The position numbers and the translations under genes were made by a program. DNA of 32,119 bases from an uncultured beta proteobacterium. Lineage in GTDB: Bacteria > Pseudomonadota > Gammaproteobacteria > Burkholderiales > Burkholderiaceae_C. Positions 16,510 through 24,689 of the stretch are shown here, piece by piece. The first letter of the stretch is position 1, and each line of letters begins with the position of its first letter. The notes under the pieces are model-generated. The model saw nothing but the letters and a program-made list of their open reading frames with translations, ran no database searches and had not been told where the DNA came from. The stretch spans positions 1 to 32,119 of the forward strand of contig CAITQH010000051.1 of the NCBI GenBank assembly GCA_903894475.1, read 5' to 3'.

Positions 16510-17233
16510 GCTTGTTCTCTTTGTCCTGCTGGCCCTGCCGGTGGCAGCGCTGGCGCAGGGTCTGCCGATGATCAATGTCACCGGTGTTGGCAAAGACGCC
16601 CAGTACAGTCTGTCGCTGCAGCTACTGGCGCTGATGACGACCATCACGTTGCTGCCCTCACTGCTGCTGATGATGACTTCCTTTGTACGGATCATCATTG
16701 TCATGTCGATTCTTCGTCAAGCTCTTGGAACCGGGCAAACGCCGCCCAATATGGTGCTGGTCGGCCTCTCCCTTTTCCTGACACTTTTCATCATGTCCCC
16801 GGTCCTTACCGAGGTCTATCAGAATGCGCTGGTCCCCTATCTGCAGCAGGGAATGAATTTCGACAAGGCCCTGGCAGCGGCCGAGCAGCCGATTCGCGGC
16901 TTCATGCTGAGGCAGACCAGGGAAGATGACATTGCACTCTTTATGGAGATGGCGCACAAAGGTGATGTGGCGGGCTCGGAAGCGGTGGCTTTTACGACCC
17001 TGGTTCCGGCCTTCATCACCTCCGAGTTGAAGAGCGCATTCACCATTGGTTTTCTTATCTATATCCCGTTTGTTGTCATCGATTTGATTGTGGCCAGTGT
17101 GCTGATGTCTATGGGCATGATGATGCTCTCTCCGATGATGATATCGATGCCGTTCAAGTTGATGCTTTTTGTACTGATCGATGGCTGGAGTCTCATCATG
17201 GGCTCGCTGGCAGCCAGTTTTGTTACTTCATGA
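16499..17233 (+). CDS. fliP: Flagellar export gate protein FliP
   Basis: FliP forms the core of the export channel with FliQ and FliR. The 244-residue protein has a cleavable-type signal sequence (LVLFVLLALPVAALAQG) and four membrane segments. Conserved stretches are MMTSFVRIIIVMSILRQALGTGQTPPN and LVPAFITSELKSAFTIGFLIYIPFVVIDL, followed by MGMMMLSPMMISMPFKLMLFVL. The start is TTG at 16499, inside fliO. No better in-frame start exists before the signal sequence, and the overlap implies translational coupling. Confidence 0.96.
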   Translation: MFRKLVLFVLLALPVAALAQGLPMINVTGVGKDAQYSLSLQLLALMTTITLLPSLLLMMTSFVRIIIVMSILRQALGTGQTPPNMVLVGLSLFLTLFIMSPVLTEVYQNALVPYLQQGMNFDKALAAAEQPIRGFMLRQTREDDIALFMEMAHKGDVAGSEAVAFTTLVPAFITSELKSAFTIGFLIYIPFVVIDLIVASVLMSMGMMMLSPMMISMPFKLMLFVLIDGWSLIMGSLAASFVTS

Positions 17234-17243
17234 GGGGCTAAAA

Positions 17244-17513
17244 ATGGATATTGCGGCGGTGGTTGATTTGGGGCATCAGGCCCTGTGGATGACGGTGCTT
17301 ATCTCGGCCCCGCTGCTTGGAGTGGCTTTGGCCGTAGGCTTGCTCATAGGCATTGTTCAGGCAGCAACTTCGATTAACGAGTCGACCCTGAGTTTCATTC
17401 CAAAGCTGGCAGCTTTGGCTATCACCCTGTCAATCGCTGGCGGCTGGCAGCTCGGTCTGATGATGGACTATGCGCGCGGCCTGTTCCAACGGATACCGAC
17501 GCTTTTCGTTTGA
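17244..17513 (+). CDS. fliQ: Flagellar export gate protein FliQ
   Basis: FliQ is a two-helix component of the export-gate core. The 89-residue protein has helices at about 16-40 (LWMTVLISAPLLGVALAVGLLIGIVQA) and 52-76, with the conserved ATSINESTLSFIPK between them. ATG 17244 has GAGGGG six bases upstream and gives the normal length. The open frame extends back to 17181, but that part lies inside fliP. The gene is 10 bases after fliP and 19 before fliR. Confidence 0.96.
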   Translation: MDIAAVVDLGHQALWMTVLISAPLLGVALAVGLLIGIVQAATSINESTLSFIPKLAALAITLSIAGGWQLGLMMDYARGLFQRIPTLFV

Positions 17514-17532
17514 AACAGGAACGGGATGCACC

Positions 17533-18303
17533 ATGAATCTGCTGGCTGCAGATATCGTTGAAAGGTTCTATACCTTTCTATGGCCGATGCTCAGGATCTC
17601 GGCCCTGCTGGTGGCTGCCCCTGTTTTCTCTTTGCGAGCCTTGAACCTGAGGATCCGCATCCTCCTGGCTTTGTCCCTGACCTGGCTGGTTTATCCGTTG
17701 CATCAATGGCCGAGCATTGACCCGATTTCGGCTGCTGGCATCCTGGAAATATTCAATCAATTGGCGATTGGATTGTTGATGGGACTGACTTTGCAGGTCG
17801 TCACGGCAGCCCTGCTGGTTGCCGGTCAGTCGATTTCCAATGCGATGGGCCTGTCGATTGCCAACATGATCGACCCCAACCTCGGCAATGTTCCGGTGCT
17901 GGCGCAATTTCTGCTTATCCTTTCAACCTTGATCTTTGTCGGCCTGGGCGGGCATGCCATTCTGCTCGGATTGGTGATCGAGAGTTTTTCAAGTATGCCC
18001 ATAGGCAAACAGTTGCTCACCGAGGCAGCGTGGGCGCATTTGGTGGCATGGAGTTCGATGATATTTCTCGGTGCCATCCTGACAGCCTTGCCAGTGATGG
18101 TGACTCTTCTATTTATCAACATTGGATTGGGTGTGGCAACCCGTGCAGCGCCCAGCCTGAACATATTCTCGGTTGGATTTCCTGCCATGATCGTCGCCGG
18201 CTTTGCAGTCCTGATGATCTCATTGTCAAGCATTGCAGGACGCATTCAGTGGCTCTGGCTGCAGGGCTTCGTGCAAGTTCGCAGTGTCGTAGGCATCACC
18301 TGA
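17533..18303 (+). CDS. fliR: Flagellar export gate protein FliR
   Basis: FliR completes the FliPQR export core. The 256-residue protein has several hydrophobic helices and family landmarks FLWPMLRISALLVAAPVFS and ARILLALSLTW-like sequence early on. Later come VAGQSISNAMGLSIANMIDPN and LPVMVTLLFINIGLGVATRAAPSLNIFSVGFP. ATG 17533 gives a standard N-terminus (MNLLAADIVERF) and has a GGGA about seven bases upstream; sequence before it in the same frame overlaps fliQ. It is followed 14 bases later by flhB. Confidence 0.96.
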   Translation: MNLLAADIVERFYTFLWPMLRISALLVAAPVFSLRALNLRIRILLALSLTWLVYPLHQWPSIDPISAAGILEIFNQLAIGLLMGLTLQVVTAALLVAGQSISNAMGLSIANMIDPNLGNVPVLAQFLLILSTLIFVGLGGHAILLGLVIESFSSMPIGKQLLTEAAWAHLVAWSSMIFLGAILTALPVMVTLLFINIGLGVATRAAPSLNIFSVGFPAMIVAGFAVLMISLSSIAGRIQWLWLQGFVQVRSVVGIT

Positions 18304-18317
18304 AAGCGGCATGACCC

Positions 18318-19481
18318 ATGTCAGACGAAGACAGTTCCCAGCGCACCGAGCAGCCGACGGCCCGACGCCTCAGGCGCGCCCGAGACGAAGGCCAGGTAGC
18401 GCGTTCAGTCGAACTTTCGGCGGCCGCGGTCACACTTTCTGCAACCCTGATGTTTTTCACGATGGGCGGTGCCTGGCTGAGTTCACTGTCAAGCTTCTTT
18501 GCAGCGGGCTTTACCTTTGACCGAAAAGTGTTGGACACACCCGCGTTATTGCCCGCTGCATTTGCCAGTCAGTTGACGCACGCTTTCATGCTCTTGCTGC
18601 CAGTCTTGCTGCTGGTTCTGGTGGTCGCTGTGCTCGCCGCAGGGGCTACCGGTGGTTATCTGTTTTCCCTCGAATCCGTGATGCCGAAGGCTTCCAAATT
18701 GAATCCGATCACGGGACTGAAGAGAATGTTTGGTCCGACGGCTGCTGTGGAACTTCTCAAAGCCCTGCTGAAAGTAGCTATTGTCTCTGTGGTTCTGCTG
18801 CTGTTGGTGGATCGACATTCGACGGAACTGCTCATGCTTGGCTCCATGGCCCTAAAACCAGCTCTCGCGCTGGCCGGGTCCCTGATCAGTGAATCGGCGC
18901 TCTGGTTGACCTTCAGCCTCGTCTTTATTGCCATGATCGATGTGCCCTATCAACGCTTCACTTTCATGAAGCGCATGCGCATGACGAAGCAGGAAATCAA
19001 GGACGAGATGAAAGACATGGAAGGGCGCCCCGAAGTGAAAGCCCAAATCCGCAGGCGCCAGCGTGAAGTGGCTAACGCGAGAATGATGCAAAAAGTCAAG
19101 GAGGCTGACGTCATCATCACCAATCCGGAGCATTTTGCCGTTGCTCTTTCGTACGACCCCAGCTCCGACGGCGCCCCCATAGTGCTGGCCAAGGGGGCCG
19201 ATCATATGGCATTGAGAATCCGCATGGAAGCAAATAACCATGGCGTCGAGATTTTTGCTGCGCCTGAACTTGCGCGTGCTCTGTACTTCACCACCGCTCT
19301 GGAGCAATCGATACCAGATGCCCTTTACTTCGCAGTGGCCCAGGTTATCGCCTACGTCTTCGGTCTTGGGCAGGTTCAGCCTGGCATTGCTCCGATGGCC
19401 AGGCCGGTCCCCAAGATTCCTGCTTCCATGCTGTTTGATTCAGACGGCCATCATGTTTCGACACCGGAGCAGTCAAAATGA
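18318..19481 (+). CDS. flhB: Flagellar export switch protein FlhB
   Basis: FlhB is an export-gate subunit that changes substrate class after self-cleavage. The 387-residue protein starts with the family signature SSQRTEQPTARRLRRARDEGQVARS, has four membrane helices (about 35-60, 88-112, 145-165, 185-210) and the conserved linker TKQEIKDEMKDMEGRPEVKA. The cleavage motif reads N269-P270-E271-H272 rather than the canonical NPTH. The Asn and Pro that perform the cleavage are kept. The C-terminal domain continues with FAVALSYD and the conserved IPDALYFAVAQVIAYVF. The stop overlaps the next gene as ATGA. Confidence 0.96.
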   Translation: MSDEDSSQRTEQPTARRLRRARDEGQVARSVELSAAAVTLSATLMFFTMGGAWLSSLSSFFAAGFTFDRKVLDTPALLPAAFASQLTHAFMLLLPVLLLVLVVAVLAAGATGGYLFSLESVMPKASKLNPITGLKRMFGPTAAVELLKALLKVAIVSVVLLLLVDRHSTELLMLGSMALKPALALAGSLISESALWLTFSLVFIAMIDVPYQRFTFMKRMRMTKQEIKDEMKDMEGRPEVKAQIRRRQREVANARMMQKVKEADVIITNPEHFAVALSYDPSSDGAPIVLAKGADHMALRIRMEANNHGVEIFAAPELARALYFTTALEQSIPDALYFAVAQVIAYVFGLGQVQPGIAPMARPVPKIPASMLFDSDGHHVSTPEQSK

Positions 19482-20920
19482 AGTTGCCGCTAGGTACGCC
19501 AGAGCAAACCAATTCAAGTTCCTCGCCCTTGTTTTTTCGTGCGGTTGACCGTCTCCGTCTTGAAGGATACGTGTTGGCGTTGACGCAGGAGGGCATGAGT
19601 CTTTCAGTGGTCAGCACGCATGAAGCGATTCTTGATCACTACGGCAAGATATTGGTGAGCCGTCTGCGTCAAGCGGCTCCCGATGTTGCCATTGAGGTCT
19701 ATTTCCCGGCAAGTTCTGAGGCGCTACTGGGACGTTTCAACGAAGTGCTGGTCAATTCCTCCATACAGGATGCCATGAACGGCAAAGTGACTCTTGCCAC
19801 ACCGCGCATTTGGATAGTGCACGACGCCAGTGCTCTGCCTGACCATGAAATTGAGCTCCTGGCCCGCTTGGTACAACACTTTCCGGCGGCCAATATTCGG
19901 GTTGTATTGCTCATGACGGCAGCGAGTCAAAAGACAAATCTGCTAAGTTCCTTTGGCCGCAGCATTCTGTGCTGGGATGTGGAGCCACCAACGCCAGAGC
20001 AGGCGCAGACCCTGTTGGAGCAGGCCACGGTGGAGGGACGAGAGGCAGCAGCCAGATCCTTGTTGAAGAAGCTGTCAATTCCTCTGACAAGACAGACAGA
20101 ACCCGAGACCCTGGCTTCGACGACGCTGCCAGTGGTTGCGCCCATTGAAGATAGCAGGGCGCCGCCAGAAGAAGCAAGACCCAGAAGAGGGGCTTGGCGA
20201 TGGTTGTTGGGGGGGCTTGCCTTGCTGCTTATTTCTGCCTTGTCGATGGCCATGTTTTATGTTTCATCGCAGGGGGCGGCGCGATTGCACTGGAATTGGC
20301 AGGCATTGCTGGCTGGCAACAATCCCATGACAAACGATGCCGTGACTGTGCCACCCGCCAGTGCTCCGGTGGCCGCGACCGGTCCATCTGCCAACGCCAG
20401 TCCCTATGATGCTGCCGCGTCGGCGAGCGGCAATGTGGCAAGCCTGCCGGCAGCGGCGGTCAGTGCCCCGGCTGCTGTTGCCAATGCCACCGTCAAAGCC
20501 ATCGAGTCGGTCGAGCCTGTCAAGGAAGCCGTCATTGAACCGGCTATCGAGCCAGCAGCGCCCGTCAATCGACCCTTTGAACTGTTGATTGGACAGGCTT
20601 GGGTGCAAAAAATGTCCAGGGGTAACTTCCTGGTTCAGCATATAGCGGTGCCGACCTATCAAGAAGCCATGTTCTGGATGCAGCGCCATCCCGATTTCGG
20701 CAGTGCCCAGGTCGTGGCGACCTATTTGCCGACTCAAAAACTTCCCCACTATGTGATCGTGTCAGGGCCCTTTGCATCTGTTGCCGAGGCCAGGGGTTTT
20801 GTTGAACGGGGCGCAATGCCCAAAGATTCGTGGATTCGATCAGCGACCTCAATGAAAGAGCAATTGACACCAACACCAGCTGCCGGGGATGCTGGCAAGC
20901 GCAAGGAGAAGAACGGATGA
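19478..20920 (+). CDS. DamX-like membrane protein with SPOR-type C-terminus
   Basis: This 480-residue protein has three parts. Residues 15-200 look like a degenerate AAA-type domain of the DamX/GspA kind: IWIVHDASALPDHEIELLAR resembles a Walker B strand and helix, and RVVLLMTA a sensor strand, but no Walker A motif is present. One membrane helix at 241-262 follows, then an Ala/Pro/Val-rich linker. The periplasmic C-terminus (about 365-465) has FLVQHIAVPTYQEAMFWM and HYVIVSGPFASVAEARGFV, as in SPOR domains that bind septal or denuded peptidoglycan. ATG 19478 has GGAG eight bases upstream and overlaps flhB, so it is translated with the export apparatus. A role in cell-wall accommodation of the flagellum is inferred. 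Confidence 0.82.
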   Translation: MKLPLGTPEQTNSSSSPLFFRAVDRLRLEGYVLALTQEGMSLSVVSTHEAILDHYGKILVSRLRQAAPDVAIEVYFPASSEALLGRFNEVLVNSSIQDAMNGKVTLATPRIWIVHDASALPDHEIELLARLVQHFPAANIRVVLLMTAASQKTNLLSSFGRSILCWDVEPPTPEQAQTLLEQATVEGREAAARSLLKKLSIPLTRQTEPETLASTTLPVVAPIEDSRAPPEEARPRRGAWRWLLGGLALLLISALSMAMFYVSSQGAARLHWNWQALLAGNNPMTNDAVTVPPASAPVAATGPSANASPYDAAASASGNVASLPAAAVSAPAAVANATVKAIESVEPVKEAVIEPAIEPAAPVNRPFELLIGQAWVQKMSRGNFLVQHIAVPTYQEAMFWMQRHPDFGSAQVVATYLPTQKLPHYVIVSGPFASVAEARGFVERGAMPKDSWIRSATSMKEQLTPTPAAGDAGKRKEKNG

Positions 20921-21327
20921 CTGAATCACAATTTGTCCGCAACCAAGAGCCGCATGAGGTCACTATGCCCGAAGGCAGCCATATAGCCAAAAGCAAGTCG
21001 GCGGATCCCGGAGCGCCGGTCGTGCGCCAGTTGCAGCTTGAATCCGATCCGCTGCAAATAGCACAAATCATTGTTGATCGAAAGGTTCAACTGCCGCCAC
21101 CTGCTCCCGAACCAACGTTGGCTGTGCCGAACTTCATGCCTGTTATTGCTGAGGCCGTGGACGTGCTTGCAGCGCTGCCTGTGCAAGAGCAGTCGGTGAA
21201 CGAAGAGAAGGCTGAACAGGAGCCGGAGGCTGACTCCTCCGAGCGACTGATTCACCTAAGGATTGAAAACAACAAAGTTCGAGCAGAGCTCAAGGACCTT
21301 GAGCAGATCTTCAACTCCGGGCTTTGA
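20917..21327 (+). CDS. Hypothetical small acidic protein with C-terminal coiled coil
   Basis: I do not recognise this 136-residue protein. It has no signal peptide or membrane segment. The middle is Pro/Ala-rich (VQLPPPAPEPTLAVPNFMP), a Glu-rich stretch follows (EEKAEQEPEADSSE), and the last 30 residues form a likely heptad helix (IHLRIENNKVRAELKDLEQIF). ATG 20917 is chosen because AGGAG lies eight bases upstream and the start overlaps the preceding stop as ATGA. The longer open frame to 20830 lies within the preceding gene. It is probably co-translated with the SPOR-type protein and may act as its cytoplasmic partner. That is an inference from position only. Confidence 0.75.
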   Translation: MTESQFVRNQEPHEVTMPEGSHIAKSKSADPGAPVVRQLQLESDPLQIAQIIVDRKVQLPPPAPEPTLAVPNFMPVIAEAVDVLAALPVQEQSVNEEKAEQEPEADSSERLIHLRIENNKVRAELKDLEQIFNSGL

Positions 21328-21368
21328 TTCTGTGCAAGCAGTCCGAACCATGAATTCAGGTGAACCCT

Positions 21369-22190
21369 ATGACAACCGAAACAATTTCCCCCTCCGCCGC
21401 CGAGACAAGCCCCGCCGCAGCCACGGCACTGGGCGACGCTGAGATCACGCAGGATATCAAAACAGCGGTCTTCGATTCGGCCGAGTTGGCCACACGCAGC
21501 GCTTCTCTGGCGGCGAAAGCCGGTCTGGAAATGCACCAGGCGGCCCAGGCGCTGATGAAGACAGCGGCCTCTCAGAGGAAGATGAACAAGATACTTTTGG
21601 GCGTCTTTGGCGGGCTGACGCTGTTAGCCTTGAGTCTGTTTGCTGTCATGAGCCTGCGTCTGCAGGATCGTGTCAGTCAACTCGACGCCATGATTCTGGC
21701 TGTTGGCAAGCGGGTCGTCAGCATGGACGCCTCGGTCGAGTTGTTCAATGGTGTCAGCGATGTCGTCAAGGATGTTTCGCAAAAGCAGGATTCGATCAGC
21801 AACGCTCAGGGCAAACTGGAGCAGCGCATCGAAGAAGCGATCAAGAGCACGCAAGCGGTTCCGGAGCCCAAGGCCAAACCCGTGGACGACAAGAACAAAG
21901 AGCTTCTCAAAATGGTCCAGGAAGTCAACGCCAGACTGCTGCAGGAAGCCAATTCTGTCAAGACGATCTCGGCTCAAATTCAGAAACTTCAAAGTAGCTT
22001 GCCTGATGCCGGAAACTTTCGTCGTGAAATGGATGCCATCGTGCGCCAAATGAAGGAGCGCTCTGTGCCTGAGGCAGCCCTCAGCACCGCAGCCCCCAGC
22101 ATTGCCGCCCCCGCCGTCGTCAAACCGCGCGAGCGAGTGGTGCAGTTTCCCAGAACATCGGCCGCCGGTGTGGCGCCCGAAAAACCGTAG
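21369..22190 (+). CDS. Hypothetical one-TM coiled-coil protein
   Basis: A 273-residue protein without a recognised family. The N-terminal 70 residues are Ala/Thr-rich and probably cytoplasmic, with a helical stretch (DIKTAVFDSAELATRSASLAAKAG). One membrane helix lies at 75-97 (LLGVFGGLTLLALSLFAVM). Residues 97-215 are heptad-like and polar (RLQDRVSQLDAMILAV, VKDVSQKQDSISNAQGKLEQRIEEAI), so an extended periplasmic coiled coil is likely. The tail is Ala/Pro-rich. ATG 21369 has AGGTGA five bases upstream; GTG 21360 would overlap that site. It is the last gene of the fli-flhB transcript and meets the convergent regulator gene 28 bases later. Confidence 0.75.
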   Translation: MTTETISPSAAETSPAAATALGDAEITQDIKTAVFDSAELATRSASLAAKAGLEMHQAAQALMKTAASQRKMNKILLGVFGGLTLLALSLFAVMSLRLQDRVSQLDAMILAVGKRVVSMDASVELFNGVSDVVKDVSQKQDSISNAQGKLEQRIEEAIKSTQAVPEPKAKPVDDKNKELLKMVQEVNARLLQEANSVKTISAQIQKLQSSLPDAGNFRREMDAIVRQMKERSVPEAALSTAAPSIAAPAVVKPRERVVQFPRTSAAGVAPEKP

Positions 22191-22191
22191 T

Positions 22192-22207
22192 GCCGGGTGG
22201 ACCCGGC
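22192..22207. terminator. Hairpin between two convergent genes
   Basis: GCCGGG-TGGA-CCCGGC forms a perfect six-base-pair stem in the 28-base gap between two convergent stop codons. There is no T-run after it on the plus strand. On the minus strand a run of five T follows seven bases after the stem. It may act as a weak bidirectional terminator. Confidence 0.4.
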
Positions 22208-22218
22208 GAGTTCATGAA

Positions 22219-23340
22219 TCAGTTCGGACGCAGACCAAACTTCTGTATTTTCTCGATCAGCGTGGTTCGCTGCAGATTCAGGATGCGGGCGGTTTGAGAG
22301 ATGTTTCCGTTGGTCCGACTCAGCGCCTGGGAAATGAGATCGCGCTCAATCTCCGCCAGTCTATGCTTTAGCGACAAGCCTTCGGGCGGGAGAACCGGCA
22401 AGGCCTGCGACAGCATGGTAATTTTTTCCACCTCATTGCCCCAGGCCGGCGTCGCCCCATCGGTGGTGCCGCTCGGCCCTGGGTTTGATTCAGGCACGAC
22501 AACTTCCAGTCGGCGTGGCCCCGCACCCTCCGCAGCGCCGGCGCTTTGCAGCGCGGCCAAACCCTTGGGCAGCAAACCGGTGGGGAGCGACTGCAAATCC
22601 AGGCACTGACCTGAAAAAAGCGTGCTGAATCGATCAATAAGATTCGATAGTTCGCGAACATTCCCAGGCCATGGGTAGGCTTGCAGCGCCTGCAAAAAAT
22701 CCGCCGCAAATGTAATCGGGTCCTGATCAGCGCTGGCATGCTGCTTGGAAAAATGCTCAAGCAACATCGGTATGTCGCTGACTCTCTCACGAAGGGCCGG
22801 CGTGTTCAGAGGAATCACGTTGAGCCGGTAGTACAGATCTTCCCGAAAGCGTCCAGCCTGAATTTCCGCCTCCAGGTCTCTGTGCGTTGCGGCGATGACA
22901 CGAACGTCTACCGCAATCGATCGCACGGCACCGACCGGATCAATTGTTTTTTCTTGCAGCACGCGCAACAGCTTGACCTGAATTTCGAGCGACATGTCAC
23001 CGATTTCGTCCAGGAAGATGGAGCCACCGTGTGCCAGTTCGAAGCGGCCCAGCTTATCGGTGATGGCGCCGGTGAAAGAGCCTTTCTTGTGACCAAAAAG
23101 CTCACTCTCCAAAAGCTCTTTTGGTATGGCGGCGCAGTTAATCGGAACGAAGTTGCCCGAGGCGCGGTTCGACAGATTGTGCAATGAACGCGCCACAATC
23201 TCCTTGCCGGTACCACTCTCTCCAGTAATCAATACGGTGGAACTGGAAATCGCCACTACCGGAAGAATCTTGCGCAGAGCCCGGATCGCTTCACTTTCTC
23301 CGATAAATGCAAGCGCATTTTTAGGGTATCTGTTATTCAA
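22219..23340 (-). CDS. Sigma-54-dependent activator, FleQ/FlrC-like, no N-terminal sensor domain
   Basis: An AAA+ enhancer-binding protein that opens sigma-54 promoter complexes. Numbered from TTG 23340 (373 residues): Walker A GESGTGKE 40-47, the sigma-54 contact loop GSFTGA 87-92 (Ser for the usual Ala), Walker B SIFLDE 107-112, the arginine region RFREDLYYRLNVI, and a C-terminal Fis-type helix-turn-helix. The last helix, LQRTTLIEKIQKFGL, is very close to that of FleQ/FlrC. No receiver or FleQ domain precedes the AAA+ core. The frame is open to 23586, but the codons upstream of 23340 have low third-position GC and reach into the divergent gene. GTG 23445 is an alternative start. It is a candidate activator of the flhA promoter. 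Confidence 0.85.
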   Translation of the reverse strand: MNNRYPKNALAFIGESEAIRALRKILPVVAISSSTVLITGESGTGKEIVARSLHNLSNRASGNFVPINCAAIPKELLESELFGHKKGSFTGAITDKLGRFELAHGGSIFLDEIGDMSLEIQVKLLRVLQEKTIDPVGAVRSIAVDVRVIAATHRDLEAEIQAGRFREDLYYRLNVIPLNTPALRERVSDIPMLLEHFSKQHASADQDPITFAADFLQALQAYPWPGNVRELSNLIDRFSTLFSGQCLDLQSLPTGLLPKGLAALQSAGAAEGAGPRRLEVVVPESNPGPSGTTDGATPAWGNEVEKITMLSQALPVLPPEGLSLKHRLAEIERDLISQALSRTNGNISQTARILNLQRTTLIEKIQKFGLRPN

Positions 23341-23375
23341 ATGGGCATTCCGAAATTTCGTAAATTGGATTTGAA
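23336..23375. promoter_or_regulatory. Symmetric nested palindrome at the 5' end of the activator gene
   Basis: A perfect ten-base palindrome CGAAATTTCG (23351-23360) is flanked at exactly eight bases on both sides by the arms TTCAAAT (23336-23342) and ATTTGAA (23369-23375). The eight-base spacers are not complementary. The site lies at the probable start codon of the activator and in the AT-rich divergent region (23341-23507), where an operator would be expected. No known regulator is assigned. Confidence 0.4.
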
Positions 23376-23507
23376 GGGAGCACTTTGATGAAGGGTGGTT
23401 AGCAGGAGAAAGCCGCCTGTAATCATCGGCGATACGACCATACACTTCTGATTTTGCGTATGATAGCAGGGTGGGTTCTAAGAACTTCGGCACGCAAGAG
23501 GTAAACA

Positions 23508-24689
23508 GTGAAAAGTTTAGTTGAAGCTGCGCCAGCCGATCAGGACAAGGCAGACTCGGTAGCGCCATCGGTCTGCTTTCCGGCAACAGCGTTTGATGCT
23601 GGAGCGGCGCAAAACAACCTCGGCTTCATGTACGCCCATGGACATGGGGTGGAGCAGGATTACGTTGAAGCGCTGAAGTGGTACGGCTTGGCGGCCGAGC
23701 AGGGCTACCAGCCGGCACAGGTCAATCTGGGCGTCATGTATGCCAACGGGCAGGGCGTGGCCCAGGACTACTCGCAGACTCTCAATTGGTATCGGTTGGC
23801 CGCCGCCAAAGGATCGGCGGCGGCGCAATATGCGCTGGGCCTGATGTATGCCAATGGGCAGGGCGTGGTGCAAGACGAAGCGCAGGCGCGCCAGTACTAT
23901 TTGCAGGCGGCAGAACAAGCTCATGTGCAGTCCCAATTCAACCTCGGATTGATGTTTCTTAAAGGGCAGGGCGGGGCGCGCGATGAAGCGCTGGCGCTCA
24001 AGTGGTTCGAAGCAGCGGCAGACCAGGGTAACGCAGTGGCCCAATACAGTCTGGGCGTCATGTATGACAGCGGAACCGGCGTCGTCCAGAATCAGGAAGC
24101 GGCGCGTGGCTGGTATCTTCTCGCAGCCGCTCAGGGTGAGCCCTTTGCGCAAGTTAACCTTGCCCTCCTGTATCACAATGGGCTGGGCGTGGAAACGGAC
24201 TATGGGCAGGCGCTCAAGTGGTATCACCTGGCTGCTGCTGATGGTGATTCACACGCTCAATTCAACATTGGTGTCATGCACGCCAACGGACAGGGGCTAG
24301 CCCAAAGTCACACGCAGGCGGCGCGCTGGTTTGAATTGTCCGCCGCCCAGGGTGATCCGGTAGCCCAGCACAATCTGGGGCTGATGTACCAGAACGGGCA
24401 GGGCGTAGCGCAGGATTACCTTGAGGCATTGAAGTGGTTTCGCCTGTCGGCAGCGCAAGGGCTGGCGCCGGCCCAGGTCGATCTCGGCTGGATGTATGCC
24501 AACGGCCGGGGAACGCTGCAGGATTATGAGCGTGCGCACATGTGGTTCAACATCGCCGCCGCGGCCGGCAATCCGGACGCTTTGAATGGCCGCGAACTGG
24601 TGGCCAATCAAATGACGCCGCAGCAAATGGCGCAGGCTCAGAAGATGGCCCGCGACTGCCAGCAGCGCAATTTCATCGATCTGGATTGA
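23508..24689 (+). CDS. Sel1-repeat protein with nine 36-residue repeats (first gene of the cassette)
   Basis: A 393-residue protein: a 29-residue leader, nine uninterrupted 36-residue Sel1 repeats and a 40-residue C-terminal cap. Each repeat follows the pattern AQ.NLG.MYANGQGV.QDY..AL.WY.LAAAQG. Sel1 repeats form curved helical scaffolds that bind proteins. No signal peptide or membrane helix is present, so it is probably cytoplasmic. The cap ends QAQKMARDCQQRNF, like the short Sel1 protein at 1388-1873. The start is GTG 23508 with AGAGG six bases upstream, and a TATGAT -10-like box lies at 23459-23464 without a convincing -35. The leader lacks the usual first helix seen in the 614-residue paralog, although both begin MKSL. 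Its stop overlaps the next start as TGATG. Confidence 0.9.
   Translation: MKSLVEAAPADQDKADSVAPSVCFPATAFDAGAAQNNLGFMYAHGHGVEQDYVEALKWYGLAAEQGYQPAQVNLGVMYANGQGVAQDYSQTLNWYRLAAAKGSAAAQYALGLMYANGQGVVQDEAQARQYYLQAAEQAHVQSQFNLGLMFLKGQGGARDEALALKWFEAAADQGNAVAQYSLGVMYDSGTGVVQNQEAARGWYLLAAAQGEPFAQVNLALLYHNGLGVETDYGQALKWYHLAAADGDSHAQFNIGVMHANGQGLAQSHTQAARWFELSAAQGDPVAQHNLGLMYQNGQGVAQDYLEALKWFRLSAAQGLAPAQVDLGWMYANGRGTLQDYERAHMWFNIAAAAGNPDALNGRELVANQMTPQQMAQAQKMARDCQQRNFIDLD

Noticed and set aside
23517-24227. 236-codon minus-strand frame inside the 9-repeat Sel1 gene
   Set aside because: This is the antisense shadow of Sel1 repeats.
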